Assembly: GCA_017607445.1 (NCBI GenBank)
Contig: JAEVHH010000003.1
Span: 2,976,001-3,040,000, forward strand
Length of the DNA: 64,000 bases
DNA from: Histoplasma ohiense
Lineage: Eukaryota; Ascomycota; Eurotiomycetes; Onygenales; Ajellomycetaceae
Direction of reading: 5' to 3'
The notes below the pieces were generated by a model. It saw nothing but the letters and a program-made list of their open reading frames with translations, was not told the origin of the DNA and did no database searches. Every line of letters starts with the position of its first letter. The stretch's first letter is position 1. The position numbers were made by a program, and so were the translations under genes. Shown piece by piece: positions 43,438 through 55,149 of the stretch.

Positions 43438-45700
43438 CTGTTTGATGAAGTGTCTCATGACTTCTTCTACAAGATTTGCACTGTTATCTGTCAATATCTC
43501 ACAGAGCATACTATAATTGATGTAGATATCATTGTATAGAAATTTAGCAATGATCTTCTTCATCATCTCTGACATCACTCATGTGATTGACCACTCTGTG
43601 GTGTAATCAATTGCTGTTATTATTCAGTGATTCTCATTTGATGTTCATGGTAATACCTCTATAAGATCTATTCTTCAACATTCAAACAGTTTAATTATAT
43701 CTTCTATCTGATGTTGTGCTTTCTCACACTTCAATTCTTGTCTTGTGTTCTTTGAGACTTGGCAGTTCAAGCACTTCTGTGTGTATGCTTGAATATCTTC
43801 TTTTATGCTTGATCAGTATACTTGATCTTTCAGAATATCTATAAGTTCTGAGCTTCTCAAGTGGCTGAATTTCTTGTGCATACAACTTATCAGATTCTGT
43901 TGAAACTGAAGCTCAAGATACAGTGTCTCTGTGTAATTGAGATCACAGTAAAGCACAACATTCTTCTCTAACTTCACAAGCTTGAATTTTGAAAGCATCT
44001 CTTTTATTATCTTCATCAGATGTTTATCAGCTGATACACTTTCATTCTTCAAATGAATGATCATGACTTTCAATCACTCTGCCTTATCACAATTTCTCAG
44101 TGCTGTTAGTATGAATTCTCTCTGTGCTGTGTTTGCTGAACCTTCTCTCATGAAGTCAGATCTACAATTTATGATATGTGATATGATAGCATTCACTCTC
44201 TTTCTGTATTTGATTTGAAGATTGTATGTCTGAAACTCTGATATTCATTGTGCTAGCCACTTGAAGAGTTTGATTGTCATTTGCAAATAAATGAGACTTT
44301 CATGATCAGTGATCACTGTTGTTGTATGCTCATTGTCAATATATTGATTTCACAGATCTAGTGTGTGTTTGATTGCTAGAAGTTTCTTCTCATACACAGA
44401 ATAGTTAAGCTCTGTATCTGACAGCTTTCAGTCATCATATACTACTGAGTGTAATTTATCATTCTCTCTCACTTGCAAGAGGGAGCACTCAATGGCCTAT
44501 TCTGATGTGTTGGTTTCAATTGTAAAGAGCTTTGTATGATTTGGTTGAACAAGCACTGAAGATGTTGTCATATGTTTTCTAAGCTCAAGAAAGGCCTCTT
44601 TGCAGAAGATGTTTCAGATGATTGAATGAAATTTCTTTTTGTGAAGCTCAGTGTCTGTCTCTTTGAGAAGATCTGACAACAGAGCAGTGATTTATGTGAA
44701 ATCTTTTACAAATCTTCTGTAATAGAATGTCAGTTCTAAAAATTGATGTATGTGATGTATGTTTCTAGACCTTGACCATTTCACAATAACTTCTAGTTTT
44801 TCAGAGATTGAGTGTATGCAGCTCTCTTTCACAAGATGTCCCATGAACTTCAACTTCTTTGTATCAAACACATATTTCAATGATTTGATATAGAGCTTGT
44901 GCTCTGTCAGAGTTGTGAGCATCTGATCCACATATTATAGATGCTCTTTGTATGAGTTTGAAAAGATTAAAATATCATTAAAATATACAAGATATGATTG
45001 ATTGTTCTGTTTTGTAAGAATCATATTCATTATCATCTGAAAGATTGCAGAGGCATTTGTAAGCTTTATAGACATTACAAAAAATTCAAACTTTTCTCAT
45101 TGTATGTTAAACACTGTTTTGGACACTGATAGTTTGTCTATGTGAATCTGCCAGTATTCTGCAAGTAGGTCAATCTTTATCAAATATCAGACATTTTCTA
45201 CTGTATCTAGTTGTTGTTGAATTCATGGTAGCAGATATTCATTCTTTACAGTGAGCTTATTGAGCACTTGATAGTTGATGCATATATATCATTCTTCATT
45301 TGACTTCTTAGTAAATAGAACTGAGAAGCCTCATATGCTGAAGAATGATTGTATGAGATCTCTCTTCAACAACTTCTCTATCTGCTGCTGTAATTTCTTG
45401 AGATGCATTTGTGATAGAGAGTACACATTGCAATTTATTGGCTTTGCATTCTCTGTATCAATCTCATGGATGAATTCTCTTTCAAACAGCAGAGAAGGCA
45501 GAAGATTCATTCAGAAGATCTTTTTATGCTTTTCAAACAGTGTCTTCATACACATTTCATTTTTCAAATCTTTTGCAGACAGTGATTCTTTTGTCTCAGA
45601 TTCTTTTATGATGTATAGAATGCTCTGAGTTGAAGATTTACACAGCACTCATTTCACTTGATGTTGAATGATGAGATTCAAGCCTTTCATCTCTGGTGTG
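43438..45700 (-). pseudogene. Broken pol of family III (RT, RNase H, truncated integrase)
   Basis: On the minus strand: RT about 45340-44690, with the catalytic box YFND instead of YxDD (near 44985) and the thumb region open at 44931-44692. RNase H lies at about 44530-44200 (FTIETNTSE, where catalytic Asp positions are Asn). Integrase has an HKKFSHLR...CLNC zinc region, open 44073-43813. The core runs through AIDYTTEWSIT and ILTDNSANL near 43470, then breaks off at about 43438 before the third catalytic residue. No chromodomain is found. Divergent from families 0, I and II. Confidence 0.8.
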
Positions 45701-46289
45701 TGGAATCTGCATCTCATATTCATGAGTAAGATCATATGAATTTGATTCTTACAATCTGTCAACTGTATGTGACATGTATGTCAATGAATTCAGAGATCAT
45801 ACTTCTGAAATCAATCAAGTCTCAAGATCAGATTGTATTCTATATCTGAGAGCATATGCATTCAGATACAGCAAGATCATTTCTTGAAGTGCAAAGATAT
45901 CTTTACTCTTATAGATGAGATAAGATAATGATTGTTTGAAAGCTTTACTCATTTAGATTTCTTCATCTGTTGTATATCAGACAATCATTTTAGCATATGA
46001 TCATCAATGTATTTTGTTGAAGTGTCTGTGTTCAATAACATCTTTGCTGTTACTTCTTCTTTTCATCTCAGATATTCTCTATACATCAGTGTATTCAGTT
46101 CTATAGTGTTCAGATGTTTGTTCACTTTCTCTTCTACACTCATTTCTTCATCTCTCTTCTGTTTAGCTCTTGTAGAATTCAGAGAATCATCTAATGCAGA
46201 CAACTCATCTACTTCAGAGATCTTTAGTAGTCAATCAGTAAATGTTTCTAATTTTGCTGATCTCTCTAGTTTTTTGACTTCTTCTCTTG

Positions 46290-47690
46290 AAGATGATTAC
46301 AGCAATCTCTTGCATTATGACTCTGTCAGCTGCAGTGAAAGCACACTCTGTGTTTATGATATCAGACTACTCACTCTGATGAATTCTTCTTAAGAAGGTT
46401 TGAGACTTTTATGATAGTATTGAGATTGATATTCATTGCATCTGAGTGTTTTGATAATGAAGTAGTGAATATAGATGTGGATCTTCTTGCATTTGTCTGT
46501 GTCTTCACTGCTTGCTTTCACAGCTTGCTTGCTTATTTTCTTGAGAGTAGTGTTTCATACATTTCCTTCACTGTCTGTGACTGTGGGTTAAGACACTTTC
46601 ACTCAGTGTATAGATTGGTATCTAAGCTGTGTATGAAGATTTGTAGACAGAAAAATGTTGAGAGCTTTTGATTCATTGCAAGATAATATAAGCTGAAATG
46701 AATGTAGTACAAAGTGAGATCTTCTTCTTGCTTGCATTCTACAAAGCATTCATAACATTTGTCTTTGACATCTAATTTCTTGAAGTTATGTAGAATTCAT
46801 TTTGTGAAATCATTTCATTTCTATGATAATCCATACTTGTCAGATGCTTCTGTGTTCAACTTTTCAGCTGTCATTCAAAGAGATCTAGCTTTTCTCTTGA
46901 GAATAGATGCTGTGTGTAAAATCTGTTGTAATTTGATGAGTTGCTGTTCTGTGAGCTTGTGCTTTATGTGATAGTGTGAATGCATCTGATTCAATCAGTT
47001 GAGAGTGGTGTTGTTCTTACACTCACCATCAAAGTGTGGTGGATTAGATAGATTGCCTGGTTTGATATATTTTATGATGATTGATGTATTCTCAGAAAAT
47101 GCTGTTTGTGCTGTGTATGCTGAGTCAGAGTTGTTAGATGAAGTGTTGATGTTTGAAGAGTTGATTAAACTATGCAATGAAATCTTGAGTATTGCTGAAT
47201 ATTCAGTTTCAAGATATATATGCTTCAATTCTCAGTGCAGATCAGTCATCTGAGCATCTCACTCATTTCTGATATTTGTGAGACTATCTGCAAAACTCAC
47301 AGCATTCACTGCTCATTGCTGAGCAGCTTCTGTACACTGACATTTCTTCTACATCTTGAGCTCTGTTTGATAAAGATTATGCATTGTCAATATCTTCTTC
47401 AACAAGATGTTGTGGATGAGAAGCTTGTCATTCTCAGATATGAGAGCTGCTGCTCTATATACTGTTTCTTATAGATCTTCAGAAATCAGTTGCATTTCAT
47501 TCAGTTCAGATACAAGAGATGAGTGTTGATTGAAGATATCTATAATAATTATCATCAGTTGTACATTTTTCTCTATATCTTAAGAATATCATTTGTAGTT
47601 GAATTTTTGTTGATATTTTCTTGATCATACAACTGACTGGTTTTTTCATAAGCTTGTGAGTAGAGTGATTCTTTGAATCACTGTTCATCT
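46290..47690 (-). pseudogene. Broken gag of family III
   Basis: Minus strand. A capsid-like start PGNLSNPPHFDGECKN (open 47228-46995) is followed by a Trp/Phe-rich capsid part. A zinc knuckle follows at about 46350-46305, C-F-H-C, a stop, then H and C in C-x2-C-x4-H-x4-C spacing. Upstream open piece at 47688-47506. The region from 46290 down to 45700 should hold the protease; I could not identify its DSG motif. Confidence 0.68.
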
Positions 47691-47913
47691 CTACACCATC
47701 TTTCTACACTCTCAGCTTATTTCACATATGACAGTGAGTTGTCTGCTACTGATTTTGCAATCAGAAGCATTTCAACTTCACTGCTCATTCATACAATTAA
47801 ACTCTAGAGTGTAAAGATGATCACACTGATATGATAACTACAACTTATGTTGTAGATGGAATTATCACATCTTCAGAAGTGTATACTCTCTTCAGTTTAG
47901 ATATGCTATCAGA

Positions 47914-48059
47914 TATAGTTCAAAGATTGCTTGAGCTGTTCAAAGCTTCTAAGCTTTGCAGCTCTTCTTATACAAATTAACTAGTGTGATAGCATACATC
48001 ATTCTTGATAATAGAGAGTGGCATACACCACGGAAGAATAATAAGCTGAAATTACCACA
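47914..48059 (-). repeat. 5' LTR of family III
   Basis: 146 bp, TATAGTTC...TTACCACA on the plus strand (terminal TG mutated to TA). Directly followed by family 0 sequence GCTGTAACAAAG, which matches 59706 onward in 0-B. Confidence 0.86.
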
Positions 48060-48962
48060 GCTGTAACAAAGTTTTTGAATTCTTTCATACTTTGATCTCA
48101 GAACTTTTCCACATCTCTTCAAAAAGAGTGACTGCTCATGCTGAGATCTTGAAGTTCTAATTGTCAAAGTGGTACTCAACTATATCTTTCATTGACAGTA
48201 GTTATGATGCTTTTCACTAAGATGTTGAATGTTTGTAGTGTGAGTTCTGATAATCTGAGAATATTTGTGATGTTATTGTAGTTATCATTCATACTAGTTG
48301 CATCTCTACTGTGGTTTGAATGTGCTTCTAATGTATTTCAGATGACTGAAATTGTTTCATTCAATTCTTGTAGTAAAGTGTTGTATCAGCATTGAAGTTC
48401 TCACAATTTTTTCTTAATCTGTAATTTTTTAATTCTTCTGATCACAGCTATCTTCTCAGTCTCAATTGTGCTGAGATTTTCAGAAGAAATGTCCTCTTCT
48501 GAACTATGTTCAGAATTTGATTTCATAGAGAAAGATGATGCTTGTTGCATACTTTCAGTAACAGAAGTGTGTGTTTCACAGTTTTCTTCAATGATATTTG
48601 TTGCTTTGAATTCAGCAGTAGCACAAGTACAGTGAATGCTGTAGATAGAGGCTATAACTATTACTCAATGAACTGTCTCTCAAAGATTGAGCAATTAGAA
48701 ACTGTGAGGTGTAGTAACAGTGTGAAGAGTAACAGTAGAAGATAGTTTATAGTATAGTGAAGATAATAGTAATATATTGTAGAGTATAGTAGTGTAATGT
48801 AATGTAGCTAATTGCTAAGAAAGAAAAGAAAGAGAAAGAAGATGTGTGAAATACATACATTGATATATATATATACATATAGAAATAGCGGTAGTGAGAG
48901 TATAATGGAAAGAGATAAGAATAAGCAAAGATAATAAAAAAATAATAAACAAGTGCATTACA
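48060..48962 (-). mobile_element. Family 0-A, right fragment (gag start and 5' LTR)
   Basis: Minus strand, collinear with 59706-60609 of 0-B. It holds the gag N-terminal part with stops (no ATG equal to that of 0-B at 60299; the site reads TATAAC) and the 5' LTR 48703-48962 (TGTGAGGTG...GCATTACA, 260 bp against 263 in 0-B). Its right flank is family I sequence, so 0-A is inserted in a family I copy. Confidence 0.87.
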
Positions 48963-49529
48963 AGTGTACTTTGTTTAATAACTTAATATATTCTTTTTTA
49001 ATAAAAAATTGTTGATGATGATGTTGATGATGAATTCATTAAAAGTACAATTTTTGATGTAGAAGTTAAAGAAAAGAGGTTCAGAGATTGTATCTAAATT
49101 ATAATTGAATTATAGTAACATCAGAGATGAAAAAATATTCTTCTGAAACAGCAATATTTCAGAATTAATCTCAACAATTAATTCAGCTCAATTCTGTGAA
49201 CTTTATACAACATCAATCACACAGCATATACTATAAACTTCACATGATTACAATAAAAAGCTCTGAGAATCAGGTCTTTGAGAAAAAAAGATAATTATAA
49301 TAGACACAACAGAAATATCTATATTAGAAAATAGCTATATAACAATAGAAAAATATAGAATATGAAGAATGAGATGTAATGACAACATTATTTATATAAT
49401 ACTCACTGATATTTATAGATCTTAGAAGATTAGTGATTAGCTTTGAATAATAGAGATTGCTATCTTCTTAATATTCTATATACATACTTCACACTACTCT
49501 TATAATTATATCTAGAACTATCTCTTACA
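48963..49529 (+). mobile_element. Family I, third copy, 3' end only
   Basis: Matches I-A from about 4545 to its 3' end, including the promoter-side flank of the antisense gene, the polypurine region (GAGAAAAAAAGATAAT) and the 3' LTR 49296-49529. This LTR is 234 bp because of an internal deletion, and its first TG is mutated to TA. It is the most AT-rich and most decayed copy, as expected for the oldest layer of the nest. Confidence 0.82.
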
Positions 49530-49704
49530 TCTATTATGACAGAATTCTTTTTCAATAATATAGTGAAGAAAAAAATTGATTATAATTGTATATAGTATTA
49601 ATGAGTTTGTAAGTGTTATCAATAATTGTTATCAATTATTATGTATTATATAATTATCAAAATAAGATTAAACTTGAGTTAAAATCATAATCAGTCTCAG
49701 ATCA
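49530..49704. other. AT-rich spacer, no gene or element recognised
   Basis: 175 bp of very AT-rich sequence (runs such as TATAATTGTATATAG) between a family I LTR and a family II LTR. It matches nothing else in the window. It could be the only host DNA here or the remains of an older element. No ORF or RNA is seen. Confidence 0.5.
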
Positions 49705-52239
49705 TGAAACGGGCGTACTTTGATTAATGATTTGATACTATTCTAATTACAGATTACAAATTGATTAAGGAAAGAAAGAGAAAAGAAATCAGAAGAAAAG
49801 GTTGTACAAAGAGGGTTTTTATAGAGAGAAATTCAGAGCAGAAGAATATCAGAAGCCACTTCACAGTGAAGCACAGAGCAGAAGAACATTAAGAGATACA
49901 CATAAGAATCATTAGAAACTACACAAGTGCAGAGCATGAAGTGGGAGAATGTTAGAAGCTACACAGAAGAATTGTTAGAGACTATATAAGCACAGAGCAC
50001 AGAGCAGAAGAATGTTAAGAGCTATACAGAAGAATTGTTAGAAACTATACAAACACAGAGCACAGAGTGAAAGAACATTGAGAATTACACAAAATCACAA
50101 CAGTCAGAAACAAGTGAGTGCAGAAGAAGAGTTGATTGCATAAGTTAATTACTAATAAATACTAACTCATCACATTATCCCCCTCTATCAGAGTGAGTGA
50201 GGACTCATAGATGTCGAGGGCAGTGGTGTTCTTCAAAGCAGATACAGATTTCCAGATTGAATGATCATATTCTACTCATTTGATGAGATATTTGCAGTGA
50301 TGATGATTGATTCTATTATTAAGAATTGCTTCAATTTCTCATTTGAGTTCATTGTCTTCTTCTACAATGATGAATGGCTGTCAATTGAAGATTCTCTGTG
50401 AGGGGAATGGATCCTCAGCTGTGGGTCAGAGCAGGTTCATATGAAAGACATTATGAATATCAGATGAAGTGTCAAGTTGATAATTGTATATATCTAGCAC
50501 TTTCTTCACTGTATATTTGATGTGATGATAATCTAGTGTATGTGAGAGGTGATCTGTTCTTATGTTCTTGAGATTCAGTCAGACTTTGTCTTCTACATAA
50601 TATTGAATTGTAGAACTTCTTCTGATGTTTGCTTAATTCTTATAATTTTACTGAATGCTGATCATTGAAGTTTCTGCTCATTTGCAGACTTTTTTCAACT
50701 TGCTCACAATATTCTCTGCTGTCTGTATGAGGCTGTGGATGTATGTGATTTCTCAGAGAGTCTCAGAGAAGTTCAGAATCTCTAAGTTGTATCTGTGTAG
50801 AAGAAAGAATGAGCTTACATCTGTCATGACAGAATCTCAATTATTAATTGCAATCTTAGTGTGTGACAGTAGATTGCTTCAATTGTCTTGTGTGTAATTG
50901 CAGAACTTACAGAGAATGTTCTTTATCATTTATATCATTCTCTCAGTAGCTTCATCAGTCTCTGAGTGATACACTGTTGATAACTTTCATTCAATTCTTA
51001 ATAATTGATATATACAGGCTCAGAGTGTGCTGATGAATTGACTGTCTCTATCTGACACAATGAATGAAGACAGACTGTGTATACAATAGAATGAGTTTCT
51101 GATGAAGATATCTGCAACTACTTCAGTGTTCATCTTATCACAGAGCTGTAGTATTACACCCTTGCTGAGTCAGTTGACAATGACTAGAATATTCATAGAA
51201 TCTCTGCTTTCAGATAAGAAAACTGCAAAATTGATAGCTATATTACATCAAATTCAGTTGAGAACAGATAGAGGCTTCAGCATCTCTTTTCAGTATTCAC
51301 ATCATATCATCACTGAGTCACAGCAATCACAGTTGTGTACAAACTGATGTATATCTTTCAATATATCTGATCAGTAGAATTCTTGAGTGATGATGTTGTA
51401 CATGATTTCACATTCTGAGTATCTGATCATCAGTAAATTATGAATTTCTTGCATGATCTGTGTTTGTAGAGATTCTGAATTGAGAATTCATTGTCTATCT
51501 CAAAAGTGTAAGCAGTTGTCATCATTGATTGAACATGCTGAGATATTAATTCTTGAGTATACATCTGTGGAGAGTTGAGATGTTTTACTTTGTATGACTT
51601 CAGTGACTTATTGTCAGAATTCATCTGCTTCTGCTGCTAGTCTTCATTGTTCTTCAAGCAAGAGTTCTTGAGCTTGAGACTGATTGATATGTACACAGAG
51701 TTCATCTGATTGTATAGAACTTTCTATGATTGCAGAGTTGATTAACTGATACTCTCAGTGTTTTCATCTGTCATTCAAGTCATTGAATGGTATATCTTGT
51801 TCTCAGCAGGACAGAGCATTTACAAGAATGTTCTCTACTTCAGATTGATAATGAATTGTGAATGAAAAACAGCTAAGAAACAATGATCAATGCATATGTC
51901 TCTCAGTAAGCTTACAAGTAATTGTGAAGTACTCTAGATTCTTATGATCAGTAACAATCTCAAATCTCTCAACACTCATAAGTTCAGATTCTCATTCTTC
52001 AAGACATTATATGATTGCTAGAAGCTTCTTGTTGTAGATTTTGTAGTTGCATTCAGTGGGTGACATCTTTTTCAAAGTGAAGGCATAAGATTGTAGAACA
52101 TTTTTGTTATCATATTGTATCAGTACTTCATCTACTACATAATCTGAGATGTCTGTTTCAAGAATTGTATGCTTATCTGAATTGAATGATTGCAGTATTG
52201 AGATGTTTGTGAATATATGCTTCAGCTTTTTGAATGCTG
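49705..52239 (-). mobile_element. Family II, right minus copy (3' LTR to RNase H)
   Basis: 3' LTR 49705-50174 (TGAAACGGG...CATCACA, about 470 bp), then on the minus strand chromodomain (about 50390-50240), integrase (about 51440-50640; SDRDS and TDGATER equivalents near 51060 and 50960) and RNase H (to 52239). It is interrupted at 52239 by the tail of a minus LINE; the rest lies beyond the window. Confidence 0.88.
50190..52239 (-). pseudogene. Broken pol end of the right minus family II copy
   Basis: RNase H, integrase and chromodomain fragments on the minus strand. An open piece at 51624-51430 (MNSDNKSLKSYKVKH) equals the linker at 12573-12767 of II-1. Stops are frequent. Many W and R positions of the family consensus read TGA. 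Confidence 0.8.
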
Positions 52240-53153
52240 TTATTATTATTATTATTCTTCAATTATAGATGTATACAGTCAGTGACTATGACATCTACCT
52301 GAAATACTTCAGGATTTTTCAAATCAAGAATATTCTAATATACAAAAACAATTTGACACATGCATTAACAGAATTCCAGCCCAGAATCAAACAACTATTC
52401 AAACTATTCAATCCAAAAATAAAATCAAAAGAATGTCAATGAGTTAGCACAACTCAACTTCAAAACAAAGGAAATAAATATTACAAAAGACAGCAGCTAT
52501 TAAAAATCAACAGAAAAGAAAAAACATTTGCAATGACTTTATCAACAAATAATGAAGCAAACTGCTGGAAACAAATGAAAATTAACAATAAACGAAGTTA
52601 AAGAAAAGATCAAAATAAAATAAACAAGAACAACTGATATAAATATCATCAAATAACACTATTCAAACAAGCTCTTGTAGCAATATTTGACTCATTTAAA
52701 TATTCAATTAAAAACATATTTCCAGCTTTTGTATTGAATAGCAAATTCAAACTTAACTGATTTAGTTGATATTTCTCTCTCAGTCTCAATCTTAGTTCTG
52801 AATACTTTGTACAAAGTAACAGAAGATGCTCTGGATTTTCATATAACTGACAATCTGAACACAGATCATTTAAATCATCTTTAAACTTTGCTAAATATGA
52901 TTTGAAATATCCATGTTCAAGCTTTAGCTGCATTATTGTAGCAAAAAGTTTCTTCTTACACTTTATTGAGCAAGTCTTCCACTTTGGCTTAGTTTCAAAT
53001 CTGGAATAATGTACACTTTTTCTTTGCATGAATCAGACATCTTGTCACTTTTGTAAACATAATTCTCTTATTCTTCTTTTAATAAAAGACTATATTACAA
53101 TTCTTTGACAGCAGACTTCTAACTCAGTGGCTCTTTTTGCAGCTTTATCAGTC
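52240..53153 (-). mobile_element. Tad1-like LINE, minus copy, 3' part
   Basis: Starts with (TTA)n, the complement of the (TAA)n tail, then 3' UTR, then the C-terminal zinc region open at 53029-52649 and the end of RNase H. It is split at 53153 by 0-B and continues at 60615. CAGTC (53149-53153) and CAGCC (60610-60614) are the 0-B TSD. Confidence 0.9.
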
Positions 53154-53416
53154 TGTGAGATGTGGTGACAGTGTGAAGAGTAACAGTAGAAGATAGTTTA
53201 TAGCGTAACAGAGATAATAGTAATATATTGTAGAGTGTAATATAGTAGCATAATGTAGTGTAGCTAATCACTAAGGAAGAAAAGAAAGAGAAAGAAGATG
53301 TGTGAAATACATACATCAATATATATATACATATAGAAATAGTGGTAGCGAGAGTATAATGGAAAGAGGTAAGAATAAGCAAAGATAATAAGGAAATAAT
53401 AAACAAGTGCATTACA
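53154..53416 (-). repeat. 3' LTR of 0-B
   Basis: 263 bp, TGTGAGATG...GCATTACA on the plus strand, nearly identical to the partner at 60347-60609, so 0-B is one of the younger insertions here. Confidence 0.94.
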
Positions 53417-53532
53417 ATTGCCCCTCTTTTTTATAAGAGCTGCTCTCAGTGATTGTATAGATTGCTTGCTAGTAGATAATTGCATTCTCATATTGTAAGT
53501 TCTGCTTGTTGATAGCAGTGTATCGATCATGT

Positions 53533-53580
53533 CCTCTAGATAGCTTGTATTCGCGTCCCCTAGATAGCTTGTATACGCGT
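53533..53580 (+). repeat. Two 24-bp tandem repeats
   Basis: Two adjacent units containing C(T/C)CTAGATAGCTTGTAT(T/A)CGCGT, period 24 bp, in the extra region of 0-B. They are rich in CpG compared with their surroundings. Confidence 0.75.
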
Positions 53581-54202
53581 TGTTATCGATTTCCTAATGA
53601 GGTGGAATTGGTGGATTCTTTGGTTGCTAGGGGTTGCATGCAGAGAAGCAAAAAGAATTTCTTTCCTCTTGAAGATTTCTCTTCTCTTTTAACTTGACCA
53701 TCATCAAAGCTCTTTGCCCTTCTGCTGTGATTTTCTCATTTCTAATTTAATAAAGATTTTTAAATTTTTATATCATTGTTCTCTCTCCCCCCCTTCTTTT
53801 TTATCAAAATGAGCTCTTTTGATTATCCTGATTTTAAGTAAGTTGTTCCTTGGGCACTTATCACATATTATTGTTGGTGTTCCTTGCCAGTGGTGTTATT
53901 AGTGTGGTCACATGCGTCACTAGCTTGTTTCCATATAGCACCATTCACTGTTTGCTTGTTATATTGTCCTAGCTCTAATCATGTGACATACAACAGTTGG
54001 ATTCTGTGTGAACATTGTGTCTCTAGACTTGGAGACATCGATTTTTGATGTGTGTTGAAGTCAAATGTCTGAAAGTGTTGTGAGGCTTGTGCCTCTGCAG
54101 GGAAATCCTGCAAACCCATGAGTAATTCTCTTTAATTCTTATTTCCTTTTTCTTTTTCTTCAAATTTGCTTTTGAATAGTGATATACTGATAATGATGCT
54201 AG

Positions 54203-54238
54203 ATGCATGATACACCTCTTCTGAGGTGCATCATGCAT
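54203..54238. other. 16-bp hairpin with TTCT loop
   Basis: ATGCATGATACACCTC / GAGGTGCATCATGCAT with one mismatch (a possible G-U pair in one RNA strand), loop 54219-54222. It is one of the strongest simple hairpins of the window and lies in the extra region of 0-B; role unknown. Confidence 0.7.
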
Positions 54239-54364
54239 GGGTGAGCATTTATCTTTATGAGAGTGGCAGCTGAGAAGAACATGGTCAGTCACAAAAGTCA
54301 TCTTCATCATTTGATAAAACAATTGAACACATCTCATCTGGCAATGCTGTCTGCTCAGAGCAGA

Positions 54365-54694
54365 GCAGAGGCAAATGCTCTATGATTCCAGCATTGAGCA
54401 GCAGCTGAGTCTGCAGAGATGCAGGTTTTGAAGATCATGATTGTATCTGATTCTTTCAGAGTGAAGATGTTAGAGAAAGAGAAGAGTGTGAAGAAGAAGA
54501 TTTTGAAAGTGATGAGCTCTGAGAACTCTGTGATGAAGAGGTTGATTGAAGAGAGGTTGATGAAGAAGAAGTTGACTGAAGAGTCAATGAAGAAGATTGT
54601 GAAGACACTGATGACTGCAGCAGTGTCTGTGATGCCTGCTTTCTTTGTCAATTTGTCACTGACATCAGTGAAGCAGAGGGAGAGAGTGCTCTGA
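54365..54694 (+). CDS. Antisense reading frame of family 0 (unknown, Lys/Glu-rich)
   Basis: Open from ATG 54419 to TGA 54694 (91 residues). It continues upstream to about 54365 with only two TGA codons, both explained by CGA-to-TGA or TGG-to-TGA. The protein is rich in Lys, Glu and Met (for example EKEKSVKKKILKVM, EERLMKKKLTEESMKK), helical and probably coiled coil, then a short hydrophobic stretch (MTAAVSVMPAFFVNLSL). No family recognised. The repeated GAAGAAG triplets could also give a chance ORF. Confidence 0.4.
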
Positions 54695-55149
54695 ACAGTG
54701 AAGAAGTGAAAGAAGAAGATGAAGAGAAATGTCTTTCTTCATCAAATATGTCAGAAAATGAATAGATTGATGGGGAAGAGAAGAAGTGAGAAGATAAATG
54801 TCTTGTGAAATAGATATTTGTCTATGCCTCTGCACTCAAAATGAGTGCCTGTAATATACAAGTACCAGAAGAAGTATTGAGTGAGAGTGGCAGAGAGAAG
54901 AAATAAAAGAGATGATGAAAGAAAGAAGAGAAAGTGAGAGATGAGAAGTGAGATGAAAGTGAATGAACTGAAGATCTTTAGACTTTTCTTAGAACTCATT
55001 TTCTTTGTTTTTTCCTTGCTTGTATATTTTATTTTTTGTATTTATTATATCCAAATTGAATTTTTTTTCTTTTTTCTCTTTTCTCTGATAAAATCCTTCT
55101 AAAAAGAATGTATTTGATTGAAGTTTGAATGAGATTTGCACTTCTAGTG

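Larger units (their letters stand above)
29018..48059 (-). mobile_element. Ty3/Gypsy family III, split by family II insertions
   Basis: Minus-strand element with 146-bp LTRs at both ends (29018-29163 and 47914-48059). The purine-rich GATAGAAGAGGA (complement of about 29164-29175) marks the 3' LTR on the left. Without the insert 30943-42281 plus one TSD it is about 7.7 kb. Order on the minus strand: 5' LTR, gag, (protease), RT, RNase H, truncated integrase, extra 3' region, 3' LTR. The right flank is family 0; the left flank is a family II LTR and no TSD is visible there. Confidence 0.82.
53417..55120 (+). other. Extra 3' region of family 0 with antisense reading frames
   Basis: No gag or pol homology. 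The plus strand (antisense to pol) has ATG at 53809 with 29 coding bases followed by a GTAAGTTG donor, and a coding-like stretch from about 54365 to 54694 (see the next entry). Pieces of CpG-retaining sequence occur at 53520-53600. By position and orientation it resembles the antisense gene of family I. The exon structure is not resolved. Confidence 0.42.

Noticed and set aside
48840..48960. AT-rich stretch with TATATATATA as a host promoter.
   Set aside because: It is part of the family 0 LTR and recurs at 53290-53400 and 60490-60600.
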